NCBI RefSeq assembly: GCF_036850765.1 | Contig: NC_089491.1 | Location: forward strand, 128,540,766-128,604,765 | Origin: Saccopteryx bilineata | Lineage: Eukaryota; Chordata; Mammalia; Chiroptera; Emballonuridae | Length of the DNA: 64,000 bases | Direction: 5' to 3' | Part shown: one piece after another, positions 12,264 to 23,741 of the stretch | How positions within the stretch are numbered: position 1 is the stretch's first letter | How the letters are laid out: every line of letters starts with the position of its first letter | The notes under the pieces: generated by a model | What the model was told of the DNA's origin: nothing | Database searches by the model: none | What the model saw: the letters and a program-made list of their open reading frames with translations, nothing else | Translations under genes and position numbers: made by a program

Positions 12264-12589
12264 TTTTTTTTTTTTTTTTACAGAAAGTCAGAGAGAGGGA
12301 TAGATAGGGACAGACAGGCAGGAACGAAGAGAGATGTGAAACATCAATCATCAGTTTTTCGTTGCGACACCTTAGTTGTTCATTGATTACTTTCTCATAT
12401 GTGCCTTGACCGTGGGCCTTCAGCAGACCAAGTAACCCCTTGCTCAAGCCAGCGACCTTGGGTCCAAGCTGGTGAGCCTTTGCTCAAACCAGATGAACCT
12501 GCACTCAAGCTGGTAACCTCAGAGTCTCGAACCTGGGTCCTCTGCATTCCAGTCCGATGCTCTATCCACTGCCCCACCGCCTGGTCAGG
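12264..12589 (-). mobile_element. Type B SINE
   Basis: The poly-T at 12264-12279 is the tail complement. The body has ACATCAATCATC, GTTGCGACACCTTAGTTG, and the head complement CCACCGCCTGGTCAGG at the high end. Frames on both strands here are SINE shadows. Confidence 0.9.
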
Positions 12590-14020
12590 TCAATCATTTA
12601 TTTTTATATGAAATGTTTACAGAATGATCAACTCAACTCTTTCTTAATGACTAACATTATTTTTAACATGTTTTTCATGTTCCACTTTCTAACCATGTTT
12701 CAAAAAGATATGGCCCAATGATTCAATTCCTACCTAACTTAAATATTAGGCATAGCTAGTCCTATTCTTCCCACACTGTGTTCAGACTCCAACTCATTAG
12801 AACTTTCTACTCTAACAAATGAGACCAATCAGAAGAACTAGGAAAAGTTTAGGCACACCTACAATTTTGAGGCTACCAATAGCTGCAATTTCTTCAGGGA
12901 AATAGCAAACAGGATGAAAACCAACTAGTTCTGAGAAAGACAAAAAGAAGCAGTCACACATACGCACACTCTCTTAAAACCTTGTGTCTTGGAAAAAACA
13001 TCTCTTTCCTCACTCTCAGATTTTATGTTGTCTTCTTTTTATTAAAAACCACAAGTGACATTTAACTACACTAGTTTAAACAATAACAAATAAACAACAA
13101 CAAGCATAAAAATGTAAAATATTAGCTCTCCCAAGGGCCATACATGATATTCAAGTATACATGTGTCATTAGTGATGGCTTATATGTGCTGGTAGAAGCT
13201 AAAAGTACAAACTTTAATATTTCAGAGTAAAATTTTCTACTCTTAATAATTTTTCAATGTTAAGAATGATTACCAATGGTTGATCAGGTGAATCAATAGA
13301 CCATCTATCAACAAAGTCAAAAATACATTTGGACTAGGGGAAATTACACTACTGTGCAAAAACTATAAATCATACTGTTTAAATCAATATAACACTAGAT
13401 AATAGCTCAGTTTCAAAAAGGTAATTTGTATGTAAGGCCACATATACTCAGGAAAGTGTCAAAGGAAGCCATTGCTAGGATTAGCATACATCTTGGGTTT
13501 CCCAGCATAATATTGAAATTCTCAGTTTTTGGTCTGTACTGGCCTTCCTTCCTCCCTCTCTCTGAGTTCTCATTCCTTTTCATAAAAATATCTAGTGGTG
13601 TGATGCTACCACTAGTATTGAAAAAAAATACATTAATCAAATTTAAACCTTTATATCTTAATCTAAATTTTAGAGGGAAATATGTTGCTAATAGTAAGAG
13701 TATGCTTCATACATTCCACTTTTATTATATGTTTTTATTGGTGCACATTCAACCCAAATTTGACAAATAATCATGCTTAGCAATGTCTGAGTTCTCACAT
13801 ACTTAATATAAAATTTTATTTTTTAAAATAGATTTAACTCCCCAAATAAATATAATGTAAGTTAAAGAAATTTTTTAACATTAAGATTGCCTTATTTTAT
13901 TCTTAACTTTATCTAGAAAGATAATTCAAAGTTTAACTATATTAAGAATATTTCTTATTAGTATTTCAAACAAGGTTTGTTATTATGCAACTGTACAATA
14001 ACATAGAAAAATGCAATGAA
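12590..14020. other. Unique sequence, no gene seen
   Basis: The 114-codon frame at 13426-13770 has no recognisable domain and spans low-complexity TTTTA-rich sequence. It is probably a chance opening. Confidence 0.5.
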
Positions 14021-14376
14021 ACTGACCAGGCGATGCAACGGTGAATACAGCATCGGACTGAGATGCGGACAACCTAGGTTCCAAGCCCTGAGGTCGCCGG
14101 CCTGAGCACAAGCCCACCAGCTTGATCATGGGATCACTGGCTTGAGTGTGGGATCATAGACATGACCCCATGGTCACTGGCTGAGCAAGGGGTCACTCGC
14201 TCTGCTGTAGCCCCCCAGTCAAGGCACATATCAGAAAGCAATCAATGAAAAACTAAGGAGACTAAGGAGCCACAACAAAAAATTGATGCTTCTTATCTCT
14301 CTCCTTTCTGCCTGTCTGTCTCTATCTGTCCCTCTCTCTGTTTCTCTCTCTCTCTCTGTCATATACAAAAAAAAAG
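14021..14376 (+). mobile_element. Type B SINE
   Basis: Starts ACTGACCAGGCGATGCAACG. It contains GGATCATAGACATGACCCCA and CAGAAAGCAATCAATGAAAA, then a CTCTCTC-rich end and A tail. Confidence 0.88.
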
Positions 14377-14641
14377 TCCAATTAAAACAACTGTTTTTCT
14401 TTCTTTCCTTTTTATCTTTTTATTTTTTCCTCTTTTTTTTCCTTTTTCTACTCCCCTCCTCTCTGCTCCTCTCCTTTCTTCTTTTCTTTTGCCAGAAATG
14501 AGGCTTTCATGGAGTTAACTAAATTACAAAGCACTAAAACATCACCATGTTTTAAAGTTCTATTCAGTCTAAGCAGGCTCAACTTGGATATGGTCCTGTT
14601 TTTAAGCAATGGAAGCCATATTATGAATGAACACTACTTAC

Positions 14642-14676
14642 TGAGCACCAATATTGAATCAGTAAATATGAAGTAG
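14642..14676 (+). repeat. Duplication anchor 3, copy 1
   Basis: TGAGCACC, TAAATATG and GTAG words occur in the same order and spacing as at 46253-46287. Confidence 0.45.
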
Positions 14677-14898
14677 TTGAAAGATTGATTGAGGTCCTTG
14701 CTTATAGCACTTTTGTATTTGTGCCTAAGGGTTATTTCCTCCATTCAATCTTTAAATATGATTTAAATATTCTAGGTTTAAAATAACATTATACATTATA
14801 TTTCTATCTTTTGTAGAAAATCTTTATGTCTGGTTATATATACTGACACTCTGATACTAAGTGTTGTCATAACACTTTGATTTTTAATACCAGTTTAC

Positions 14899-14990
14899 CC
14901 ACTAGATGACAATATAATGAAAGTTTTAAACCTAAAAAAAAAATGAAAGGGCTAGTTATACTTGTTAAATTATTTCTCTAGCTTTCCTTT
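14899..14990 (+). repeat. Duplication anchor 4, copy 1, with CTCF-like motif
   Basis: AGATGACAATATAATGAAA at 14904-14922 matches 46470-46488 at 17 of 19 bases. Downstream TTTCTC and CTTTCCTCA words also align with the other copy. CCACTAGATGACA at 14899-14911 is a degenerate CTCF-like core on the plus strand. Confidence 0.55.
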
Positions 14991-15157
14991 CCTCATATAT
15001 ATTAAATTCTACATCTTTGTTTAAAAATGGAACCCTGTTATTTATATTCACCATTCTCACATCAATCCCTTAGGTTATTATGTTAGGTTATAGAAAAAAA
15101 AAGTCTGTATACATGCAATTAATTATTTTCTAGCTATCTGACCACATCAAGAGTCTA

Positions 15158-15586
15158 GCCTGACCAGGCAGTGGCACAGTGGATATAGCGTCAAACTGGG
15201 ACAGAGAGGACTCAGGTTTGAAACCCCGAGGTAACCAGCTTGAGTGCGGGCTCATCCGGTTTGAGCACAAGCTCAAGAGCTTGAGCTTGGGGTTACTGGC
15301 TTGAGTATGGGATCATGGACATGACCCCATGGTCGCTGGTTTGAGCCCAAAGGTTACTGGCTTGAAGCCCAAGGTTGCCGGCTTGAGCCCAAGATCACTG
15401 GCTTGAGCTGTAGCTCTCCTGGTTAAGGCACATATCAGAAAGCAATCAATGAACAACTAAGGTGCCGCAATGAAGAATTGATGCTTCTTATCTCTATCCC
15501 TTCCTGTCTGTCTTTATCTGTCCCTCTCTTGTCGCTTTCTCTGTCTCTGTCACAAAAAATTAATAAGTAAAGATAAAAAAAATTTA
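15158..15586 (+). mobile_element. Type B SINE, long form
   Basis: Begins GCCTGACCAGGCAGTGGCAC and carries many GGCTTGAG units. It ends with CTGTCTCTGTCAC and an A-rich tail. A short target duplication AGTCTA is at 15152-15157 and 15587-15592. Confidence 0.92.
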
Positions 15587-15592
15587 AGTCTA

Positions 15593-16756
15593 CTAATTTT
15601 AATTTTTAATTTCAGTGTCAAATTTGTGATCCAAACAATAGTTAAAAATAAATTTAAATTATAAATATGTATATAAAATAGTCCACCTTTCTAGAATAAG
15701 AAAATACATTTTTAATTTAATTACCACATATAGTCTATTTTTCAAAATAATTAAAAGGCAATAAGAATATCCATTTCTTAAAGCTTACTAAATTGGATCT
15801 CATCTTTGCTAATTTCAAAGCCACTTAGTATGGTACAACACTGAGAATTTGGGGTTTGGATCTCACGGACAATGATTTAAACTGTAGGTTGAGAATAGTG
15901 TCTCCAGAGTTAGTAGAGACCTTCATTACATAAATCCCACAGCCACCTGCCCCGTACGACAATGTTTGAATGGTCTTCCTGGTTTCCCCATGCATACTTA
16001 AAAGTATATCTTTGTTGTTTACTTCTCTCTAAACAGTTCCCTGAATGTTTATTTTAACTTTATTTCACTGACTTAAGAGGATTCAAGAAAATGAATCCTA
16101 GCTTCGTTCCAGGTGAATTACCAGTAGCAGCACACATTTCAATGATCCTTCCTAAAGGCATGCTGGTATACATAACTGATTTTAGGCAATATAAGTAGAT
16201 AAAGCAAAAGCAGTAACAGAGACTCACATTTGAAAGTATGAGTGATACATTCACATTTATTGTGGATCTTATATATCCTTGTAATTCCGTTCTAATTTTT
16301 TACTTTAAATTAATAGCTTATCCACTCCTACCTGGCAAGAATATATTGTCAATAGCATATACAATGCACACATAATATTTTCTAAAATTTGAACAAGTTA
16401 TATATTACTTTTGAAAATAACTTGTTTATCTATAAGTAAGCAATAACAATTTTATTATAAATTTAATCAAGTTACATACTATCTGGATAATTTAGCAGAC
16501 ATTTTAGTCTCTTTTTGTAACATTATTTCACTTGAATTTAAGCATACTAGGCATGAGACTTGGGACAAGTTTGGTTTTTTTTTATTCTTTATAAGATTAA
16601 AGAATTTTATTTTTCCCATATGTATGAAATTAATAATTGTATAGACTCTTGAATCTCAAAATGTGTTTAACCACATGCTAGTGTTGGATGGAGCCCATTG
16701 AAAGGGTGTTATGTTGTCAAGTGAGTTAGACTAATGGAGCATGCTCTATTCTCTGG
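15593..16756. other. Unique sequence, no gene seen
   Basis: No repeat recognised. This interval lies between anchors of the proposed duplication, but I could not align it by eye with the second copy. Confidence 0.5.
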
Positions 16757-16767
16757 AAATTCAAACT

Positions 16768-17126
16768 GGCCCTCGCTGGTTTGCTCAGTCGTAGAGCATC
16801 AATCCGTCTATGGACGTCCCAGATTCGATTCCCGATCAGGACACACAGGACTAGTGACCATCTGCTTCTCTCCCCTTTTCTCTCTCCATTCTCTCCATTT
16901 TCCCCACCAGCTGCCAGTGACTTGATTAGTTCGAGCATCAGCCCCTAGCACTGAGGATGGCTCGGTAGGAGCGTCAGCCTCAGATGCTAAAAATAGCTTG
17001 ATTGATTCAAACATCAGCCACAGATGGGGTTGCCAGGTAGATTCTAGTCAGGGTGCATGCAGGAGTCTGTATCACTGTCTCCTCTTCCAAAAACTATCTC
17101 TCACTTCAAAAAAAAAGAAAGAAAAA
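16768..17126 (+). mobile_element. Type A SINE
   Basis: Flanked by an exact target duplication AAATTCAAACT at 16757-16767 and 17127-17137. The head is GGCCCTCGCTGGTTTGCTCA, with B box GATTCGATTCC and the GCAGGAGTCTGT tail-side segment. Confidence 0.93.
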
Positions 17127-17137
17127 AAATTCAAACT

Positions 17138-19090
17138 ACCCATTTATATATTAAAAGTTCTAAGAAGCTCTGCAGTAAGGAGGTTTTCTAGATCTTGCTT
17201 AAGCCATGATTTTTCAACTTATTTTATCAAGTAAAGTAGCCAGAGAACTGAATTGGAAGTTTGAGAAAGAAAGTCTCTGACATAAATTTTATGTCAGAAT
17301 TTACTACAAAAATTTGTGAGTTTATATCCAGCAAAGTATAACAGGAGATATTCACTGAAGGTGATTTTTCAAGCCAGAAAACTCTGGTGTTCTGCTTATG
17401 TAGAGTTTAGTTCTGAAAGGATGTATTAACAGGACCTTACCCCTGCCAAACTTCAGTTTGACTACTTTCTATGGTTTCTAAAACTGCCATTAACAAATGA
17501 CATTATGTGGATGTGAAGGAAGATTCAAGTTATAAGTTACTTCTCCAATGGGATCAGCTGTTACCCACAATATATACTGATGAGTGGCTACCACACCTGT
17601 TTTATCACATTCTAGCTGTGTAAGGCTGAATGTAACAGTCATGAGTCTATGGGCATGTCCAATCCAGTTATGTTTACTGTTTTAAAAGAAGAAGCTAGAG
17701 TGTGCCTGCCTGCATCTACTGCATTAAGGAAATTGGGTGCACATACATGTGCGTACATGCAAGCGTGTCTGTTTGTAAAAGAGCATATGTGTGTGAAAAT
17801 GTGTATGAAACAATTTTTGTTTCTGTATGTGATGCATGTGATGTATGTGTCAGAGCGAATGTGTAAAATAGTGTGTAAAGAGAGAGCACACAAAAATATT
17901 TCAAAGAATTAGAGTTTTATGAAGAATATCATGGGCAGTATAAATTGGCCTGTATGAGCAATGTGTATGTAAGACTGTGTTTTTGACTGACAAAAATAAA
18001 TAATAAAACAAAATTTGATGCAAAATTAATCCAAATTAATATTGAATGTTAATTGTAATTAAAGAGTAAAATAAAATATTAAAAAACTATATTTTTGATA
18101 AAATGTTATGCTCTTCACATAGGTATGTTGCTATCCTACAACTATGATCAATGACAGCAAATTATTCATCAGACCATGCCAAACTATAGGTAAAATTTTA
18201 GTTTGTCTTTTCTTATCACAGGGACTATTCAAAATGTCCCTAACTGTATTTTATTTAACTCTCCTTTTTATAATAAAACCTTGACACTTACATAAAGTTT
18301 CTCTTATTGAAACGTAAAAGTGGAGAAGGGGGTAGCCTTTATTCACCACTCCTGAGTTGATACAAATTCCTCCAGCTCCCTTGTAAAACCAAAAGAAACC
18401 CTCTTCAGACTTAGGGCTGCCTTTCTGTTCTTAAGGACATAAATTGCATCTAGCAGTGTTACATTCTGGTTCACCTGATGTAGATGAAGAGCTAGAATGA
18501 TTCTAGGAGTTATTCATACAACTCTTAGAATTTGTCTGCTTAAAAGGTGCTGAGATGACCTAGTTCACAGCACAATACACCAAAAAAACATGAAGGGATT
18601 CATTTCAAATCAAGCAGACAATTGTGTCCCAGCATAGCTCATCTTTGCATCTGGCAGACAGATCCAAACAAAGCTGTATACTTATTTCAAAGACTGTTTG
18701 AAATTTCTTTAAAGAGGGGAAGGGAAAAAGGTTTAGAATACCCAGCCCCATTTGCATCAAATCTCATAGATTTTTTTAAGTTGTCACACTTTTTGTAGAT
18801 CATGGGAAATATTCACAAAACTTGTCAGTTCTTTGTTTATAGAAAAAGAAAGAATCTGTCTCTAATCTCAGCATGTTCACTTTTAAATTATTCATTAAAG
18901 GCTGAGAAGACTTCGTTAAAACAGGAATGGGTCATTAATGACTCATGAAAAATAAAAACAGAAAAAAACATATCCAGTTTGTACCAACTTAACACTGTCC
19001 ATTTCTTATGCATTGTATGTTTTAGACAATGAAAAACTTATAGGCTTACACATTGAATAATAATTATTTTGTAAATTTATGTGAACTTTT
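17138..19090. other. Unique sequence, no gene seen
   Basis: Includes a degenerate TGTG/CATG-rich region at 17740-17880, open on both strands by chance, and the large duplication block at 18552-18965. Confidence 0.5.
18552..18965 (+). repeat. Duplication block 5, copy 1 (long homologous block)
   Basis: Collinear with 55213-55531 and, past an LTR insertion, 56081-56160. The first 61 positions agree at 40 without gaps by hand count. TACTTATTTCAAAGACTG is exact at 18679-18696 and 55341-55358, and the order of GATCCAAA, TTTGTAGA, GTTCTTTG and TCTCAGCA words is kept. No transposon hallmark is seen at its edges. Confidence 0.75.
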
Positions 19091-19105
19091 AAAAATCAAA
19101 GAATA

Positions 19106-19227
19106 ACATAGTGCTGGCCTGTAGGCTCAGTGTGGTAGAGCATTAGATTGGCATGTTGATGTCCCAGGTTTGATTCCTGGTCAGGGCACACAGGAGAAGT
19201 GACCAGCTGCTTCTTCACCCCTCCCCT

Positions 19228-19264
<37 letters not shown>

Positions 19265-19498
19265 CTCCTCCTGTAGCCATGGCTCAATTGGTTCGAGTGC
19301 ATCACCCAGGCACAGAGGATGGCTCCATGAAGGCTCCACCTCAGGTGCTAAAAAGAGCTCAGTTGCAAGCATCGCCCCAGATGGGCAGAGCATCGGCCCC
19401 AGATGGGGGTTGCTAGGTACATCCCGGTTGGGGTGCATGCAGGAGTCTGTCTGTCTATCTCCCATCCTCTCATTTGGAAAACAAAGAAAAAAAAGAAA
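19106..19498 (+). mobile_element. Type A SINE with internal (TC)n
   Basis: A target duplication AAAAATCAAAGAATA at 19091-19105 matches AAAAATCAAAGTATA at 19499-19513 with one mismatch. The head is GTGCTGGCCTGTAGGCTCAG; a (TC)n run of about 30 bases sits at 19230-19262. The minus-strand 118-codon frame is a shadow. Confidence 0.92.
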
Positions 19499-19513
19499 AA
19501 AAATCAAAGTATA

Positions 19514-19872
19514 TAAGATATGTATAGAAAAATACAAAAATTATAAGTGTACAGTTGGATTTTTTCAAAGTAAACACAGTCATATAAATATCAATCCTCT
19601 CAATCAAGAATAATACGCTGCCAGCACCATAGAGCCACCTATCATCCCTGTCAGAGTTTAGCTGAGTTACCTCATAATATTGCTGCTTTGGCATCCATTT
19701 TGTCTGGCCAAGTGGCCTGCAGTGCATGCCCTTCATAACAGCACACAGTCACAAGTAAATGTATCAATAAATTCTGATATGCCTTCCCTAAACCCTGTGA
19801 TCAACAGCCTTCCCTGACTCCCAACACCTTCCCTGTATATACCCTTTAAATAATCCCATGAGGTTTATTAAA
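19514..19872. other. Unique sequence, no gene seen
   Basis: Nothing recognised. It includes GCTGCTTTGGCATCC-type moderately GC sequence at about 19680, without a repeat call. Confidence 0.45.
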
Positions 19873-19887
19873 ATCCCTTTTTTGTTT

Positions 19888-20079
19888 GTTTCTTTTTTTT
19901 AATTTTTTAAAATATATTTTAGAGAAGAGAGAGAGAGAGAAAGAGAAAGAGAGAGAAAGGAGAGAGAAGCAGGAAGCATCAACTCCCATATGTGCCTTGA
20001 CCAGGCAAGTCCAAGGGTTTGAACTAGCGACCTCAGCATTCCAGGTCAACACTTTATCCACTGTGTTACCAGAGGTGAG
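19888..20079 (-). mobile_element. Type C SINE
   Basis: The complement of the type C order is clear: GAGA-rich tract, CATCAACTCCCATATGTGCC, CCAAGGGTTTGAACTAGCGA and the damaged head complement near 20075. Near-matching CC(T)nGTTTG words at about 19875 and 20081 suggest a target duplication. Confidence 0.85.
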
Positions 20080-20287
20080 ACTCCTTTTTGTTTGAATTGA
20101 CCAATCTGGCCTTGGTTCTAATTGACCCATCTAGAAACACCAAAGCACCCCACCACCACCATGGACCCGATGTGCCCTAGGTCCTTTCGCGCTCTCTCTG
20201 TAACCCTCTTGCCCTCTCCATGTAACCCCTTCAGCCATGCCAGGCACTTCCTCCAGGATCTGCAAAAAATAAACTCTATTTTCTTTT

Positions 20288-20427
20288 CTTTTTTCTTTTG
20301 AAAGAGGCAGGAAGGAGAGAGACAGGAACATCCAGGTGCTCCTGTATTTGCTGTGACGGGGGAACCAAACCAGCAACTTCCACACTCCAGGATGACACTC
20401 CAACTAATCGAGCTATTCAGCCGGGGC
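20288..20427 (-). mobile_element. Type D SINE, downstream monomer of a dimer
   Basis: The head complement is AATCGAGCTATTCAGCCGGGGC at 20406-20427. A purine tract (GAAAGAGGCAGGAAGGAGAG) and TTTTCTTTT lie at the tail side. With the next entry it shares one outer 16-bp target duplication, AACTCTATTTTCTTTT, at 20272-20287 and 20637-20652. Confidence 0.8.
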
Positions 20428-20636
20428 TTGATTTTTCTTACTTATTGATTGACTTTTAGAGAGACAAAGAGAGGAAGGGAGAGAGAGTGGTGGGGGAACT
20501 GAAGCATTCAGCTATTGTTCCACTCAGTCATGCACTCATTGGTTGCTTTCTGTGTATGCCCCGACCGGTGGTCAAACCCACAACCTTGTCATTTTCGTAC
20601 CACATACCCTTAACCGACTGAGCAAACCAGCAGGGC
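20428..20636 (-). mobile_element. Type D SINE, upstream monomer of a dimer
   Basis: The head complement ACCGACTGAGCAAACCAGCAGGGC ends at 20636, directly before the right target duplication. GGTCAAACCCACAACC is the B box complement. No separate target duplication is seen at the junction with the other monomer. Confidence 0.8.
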
Positions 20637-20652
20637 AACTCTATTTTCTTTT

Positions 20653-21064
20653 GTGTGTGTGTGAACAAGACTCACCTTTTGATACCCTGTACTTCACATA
20701 ACAAGTATTATTTGACAAATTCTTAACACCTAATCGGAATTCTCACCCTTTTTCCAGAAGGTCACAGTTGCTGGCTGAAAGGTTGCTTAAAGCTATGTAT
20801 TTTGTAATGTAAATTCTAAGATTTCTGAATTTTAAAAACTAGAAATTTCTATTGAGTGATGCTTGTATGCTAGCTGTAATTCTCATGGGTTGGTACTGAT
20901 CTTAGGACTCCTACATGCTATTGCCAAAAATCAGTTAATGTATATCTACTGAAATTGACACAGGTTTAAAGAATTTTACTAACCATGATTTATTATCACT
21001 GGGAGCACATTTGAGCAATTTATCAAAGATTACTGTAGAAGTGATTAGATTTATTAAAATTAAT
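20653..21064. other. Unique sequence, no gene seen
   Basis: Begins with a short (GT)n run. No repeat or exon recognised. Confidence 0.5.
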
Positions 21065-21065
21065 A

Positions 21066-21362
21066 TTTTTGGAGTGAGAGAAGAGGAGATATAGCCACAG
21101 ACTCCCACATTCCCCCCAATCGGGACCCAAGTGGCAACCCCCTCTGGGGCTGATGATCAAGTCAACCAAACTATCCTCAGCACCCAACTGATACTCGAAC
21201 CAACTGAGCCACTGGCTTCAGGAGAGGAAGAGGGAGAGAAGGGGGAGAAGGAAGGAAGGAGAAGCAGATGGTCACTTCTCATGTGTGCTCCTACTGGGGA
21301 TTGAATCCAGGACATCCACATGCCCAGCTGACACTGTATGCACTGAGCCAACTGGCCAGGGC
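21066..21362 (-). mobile_element. Type A SINE
   Basis: GAAGCAGATGGTCACTTCTC and the head complement ACTGAGCCAACTGGCCAGGGC identify it. The tail side is truncated and no clear target duplication is seen. Confidence 0.85.
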
Positions 21363-21440
21363 CAATTTTTTAAATTTAAATATAGCTAATATGCAATGTA
21401 ATATTAGTTATTAGTTTCAGGTATATAATATAGTGATATG
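21363..21440 (-). mobile_element. L1 3' end, 3' part of a 5'-inverted insertion
   Basis: AATATGCAATGTAATATTAG..TTTCAGGTATATAATATAGTG resembles the 3' UTR ends of the minus-strand L1 copies at about 52.0 kb. It is directly followed by plus-strand ORF2 sequence, the arrangement expected from twin priming. Confidence 0.6.
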
Positions 21441-21985
21441 ACTTTTTTTTTAATCTTACAATGGGGTCACCAATCAAGGGAAACCAAAGCAAAAATAAAC
21501 AAGTGGAACGACCTCAAATTAAAAAGGCACTGCACTGTAAAGGAAACCATCAACAAAACCAGAAGACAACCTACTGAATGGAAGAATATATTTGGAAATG
21601 CTATATCTGATAAGCAGTGGATATCCAAAATATATGGTATAAGGATCTCATTCCACTTAATAACAATAAAAAAAATCTAATTTAAAAAAATGAGTAGAGG
21701 ACATGAAAAAACATCTCTCCAATAAAGACATACAGATGTCCAACAGGCATATGATGAAAAGATGCTCAACATCACTGATCATCAAGGATATCCAAATCAA
21801 AACCCCAACGTGATACTGCCTCACAGCTGTCAGTATGGCTATTAGACAAATGTCAAAAAATAACATCTGTTGGCAAGGATGAGGAGAAAAGGGAACCTCT
21901 GTGCACTGTTGATAGGAGTGCAAATTGGTGCAGTCATTATGAAAAACAGTGTAGTTTTCTGTAGACCTATCAAAGATGATTTTAA
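21441..21985 (+). mobile_element. L1 ORF2 C-terminal fragment, inverted part
   Basis: The plus strand reads the L1 ORF2 C-terminal region in order: CAAATTAAAAAGGCACTGCA, TGGAAGAATATATTTGG, AATAAAGACATACAGATGTC, GCTCAACATCACTGATCATC and GTGATACTGCCTCACAGC. Frames are short and interrupted, so it is a dead fragment. Confidence 0.85.
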
Positions 21986-22242
21986 AATTTCTCTTTATTT
22001 CCCTTTTTTAAAAATCCAGCTAAGTACCATGGAAAGCCCACCAGGTAAATAAGGATAGATCAGCCTAGTTAATCAGTGTGCCTCTGTCTGCCTAACAGAT
22101 GTAAAACACGCTACGTAATCTGGAGATAATCTTGATATTTTTAAAATCTTACTTTTAGAAAAAAATTATTGAAAGCTTATATGCATAAAAAGGACATTTA
22201 CATGTGGTAAATAAATTGAACAAAAATTCATCGAATAGGTAA

Positions 22243-22588
22243 TGTGAGGTCAGTTGGCAATGAGGGAAGGTCACATGAGGAACCAGGACCCGGAACTTTG
22301 GCTGGAACTGCCCATGCACGCCAAAAGAAACTTCCCAGGAGCCCTTTGAAAAAGAATGTCTGTCAGCCAATGAAATTTTGCCACGTCATATCAACTCGAC
22401 CACCCTAACGAGCCTATAAATTACCCCCACACGGATTCACCCCCCGCAACTTTTCTGGCCCCCATCTCGCTGACCAGAGAACATTGTCTGGGAAGTACTC
22501 TACTAAATAAAGCTTTTGCCTATCCACACTTGGTAAGTACACCCTTCTTTCTTCCTGGGGGGGGGGGGTGGTGGTGGAATACCTTACA
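22243..22588 (+). mobile_element. Solo LTR of an endogenous retrovirus (family 1)
   Basis: Runs from TG to CA with near-identical 5-bp flanks GGTAA (22238-22242) and TGTAA (22589-22593). It has promoter order: CCAAT at 22367-22371, TATAAA at 22415-22420, AATAAA at 22506-22511. A run of twelve G then TGGTGGTGG lies near the end. No internal retroviral sequence follows, so it is a solo LTR. The class is probably gammaretrovirus-like by promoter layout, which is an inference. Confidence 0.75.
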
Positions 22589-22593
22589 TGTAA

Positions 22594-23532
22594 GATCTCT
22601 ACAACTTAGTTTTAGAGAACACTTTGAAGTCACAAAGAATTTTGATTTGTAATCTAAACATATAAAACGTAAGGGTTAATCTATTCATGAGAAAAGTATA
22701 TACTATTATTCTTTCCTTGAAGTTTATATACAATCATATATAATGAGGTGACCAGTCATTCTCCTTAGGAAGGATAGTCCTTCTTTTGTAAAATCCGTCC
22801 TCCCTCAAAAAGTGTCCTCCTACATGTCTTCCTTTCTGATATTGGAAGACTAATCTGTGAATGTCCATATTCGATCGATGCAGATTCAATCCATTGTGTG
22901 TGATGTGACATATTTGTATCTAAATGAGTATTTTTTTCTTAAACTTATTATTCAAAATTAATAAGCATGTAAGCATAATTATAATATAAAAATATTACAA
23001 ATGTTTTATTATGCATTTTTCATATTATAGTGTATTATTGTTTCAAAGAGTAAAATGTTTCTTTTATTTATATTGTTTTCTTTAATTTATTTTTGTCCTT
23101 TTCATTGTATAAAAGTTGGTCACTTTATATATAAGCATCAGCCTGTGTCTTAATATAAAGTGAACTTTAATGATATAGCTCTTGTTCTGGTAGAGTTCCT
23201 CCTAAATGATAAACCCTGACTTCAACATCTCATTAGATTTATAAATTAGCAGGTAAAGTAGCCTACTCAAACACAAAGAAAAGTATACTTCTGGTCATTA
23301 AAAAGTGATTTTTATTTAGTATACTTTATTTAAATTGTAAAATAATATAAAAGATTTTTTAAAAAGTCACCTTTTTCTGAATTAATTGAAAATTTGCTTT
23401 GTATTTTACTCTTTGTTAAAAATAATATTTCTTTACTAAGGTAATTTTATTTAAATTTAAATTCTAACTTCAATAATCAATATGTAATAATAAATTTTTT
23501 TAGATATTGAATAGCATATTTAAGAATTATTT
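22594..23532. other. Unique AT-rich sequence, no gene seen
   Basis: Nothing recognised. Very AT-rich at 22920-23130 and 23290-23520. Confidence 0.5.
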
Positions 23533-23736
23533 TGACTGGCCTGTGGTGGCACAATGGATAGAGCATCAACCTGAAATGCTGAAGTTGCTGGTTCAAAACC
23601 TTGGGCTTGCCTGGTCAAGGCACACATGACTAGCAATTGATGAACAACTACAGTTAAGTAACTATGAGTTGATACTTCTCACTCATACCCCTTTTCTTTC
23701 TCTGTAAAATCAGTAAATGATAAAAAAAAAATTATC
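23533..23736 (+). mobile_element. Type C SINE
   Basis: Starts GACTGGCCTGTGGTGGCACA, then GTTCAAAACCTTGGGCTTGC and CAAGGCACACATG, with a diverged tail. It abuts the next LTR. Confidence 0.85.
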
Positions 23737-23741
23737 TTAAC

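Larger units (their letters stand above)
14377..15151. other. Mostly unique sequence with duplication anchors
   Basis: A pyrimidine-rich run (TTTCTTTCC/TTTTCC words) occupies about 14395-14490. Beyond it are anchors at 14642-14676 and 14899-14922 shared with 46.25-46.49 kb. No gene seen. Confidence 0.5.

Noticed and set aside
13426..13770. 114-codon plus-strand frame as an exon
   Set aside because: No known domain, AT-rich codon content and no supporting splice or start context.
17639..17912. Overlapping Cys/His-rich frames on both strands
   Set aside because: They come from a degenerate TG/CA-rich stretch, open in several frames at once.
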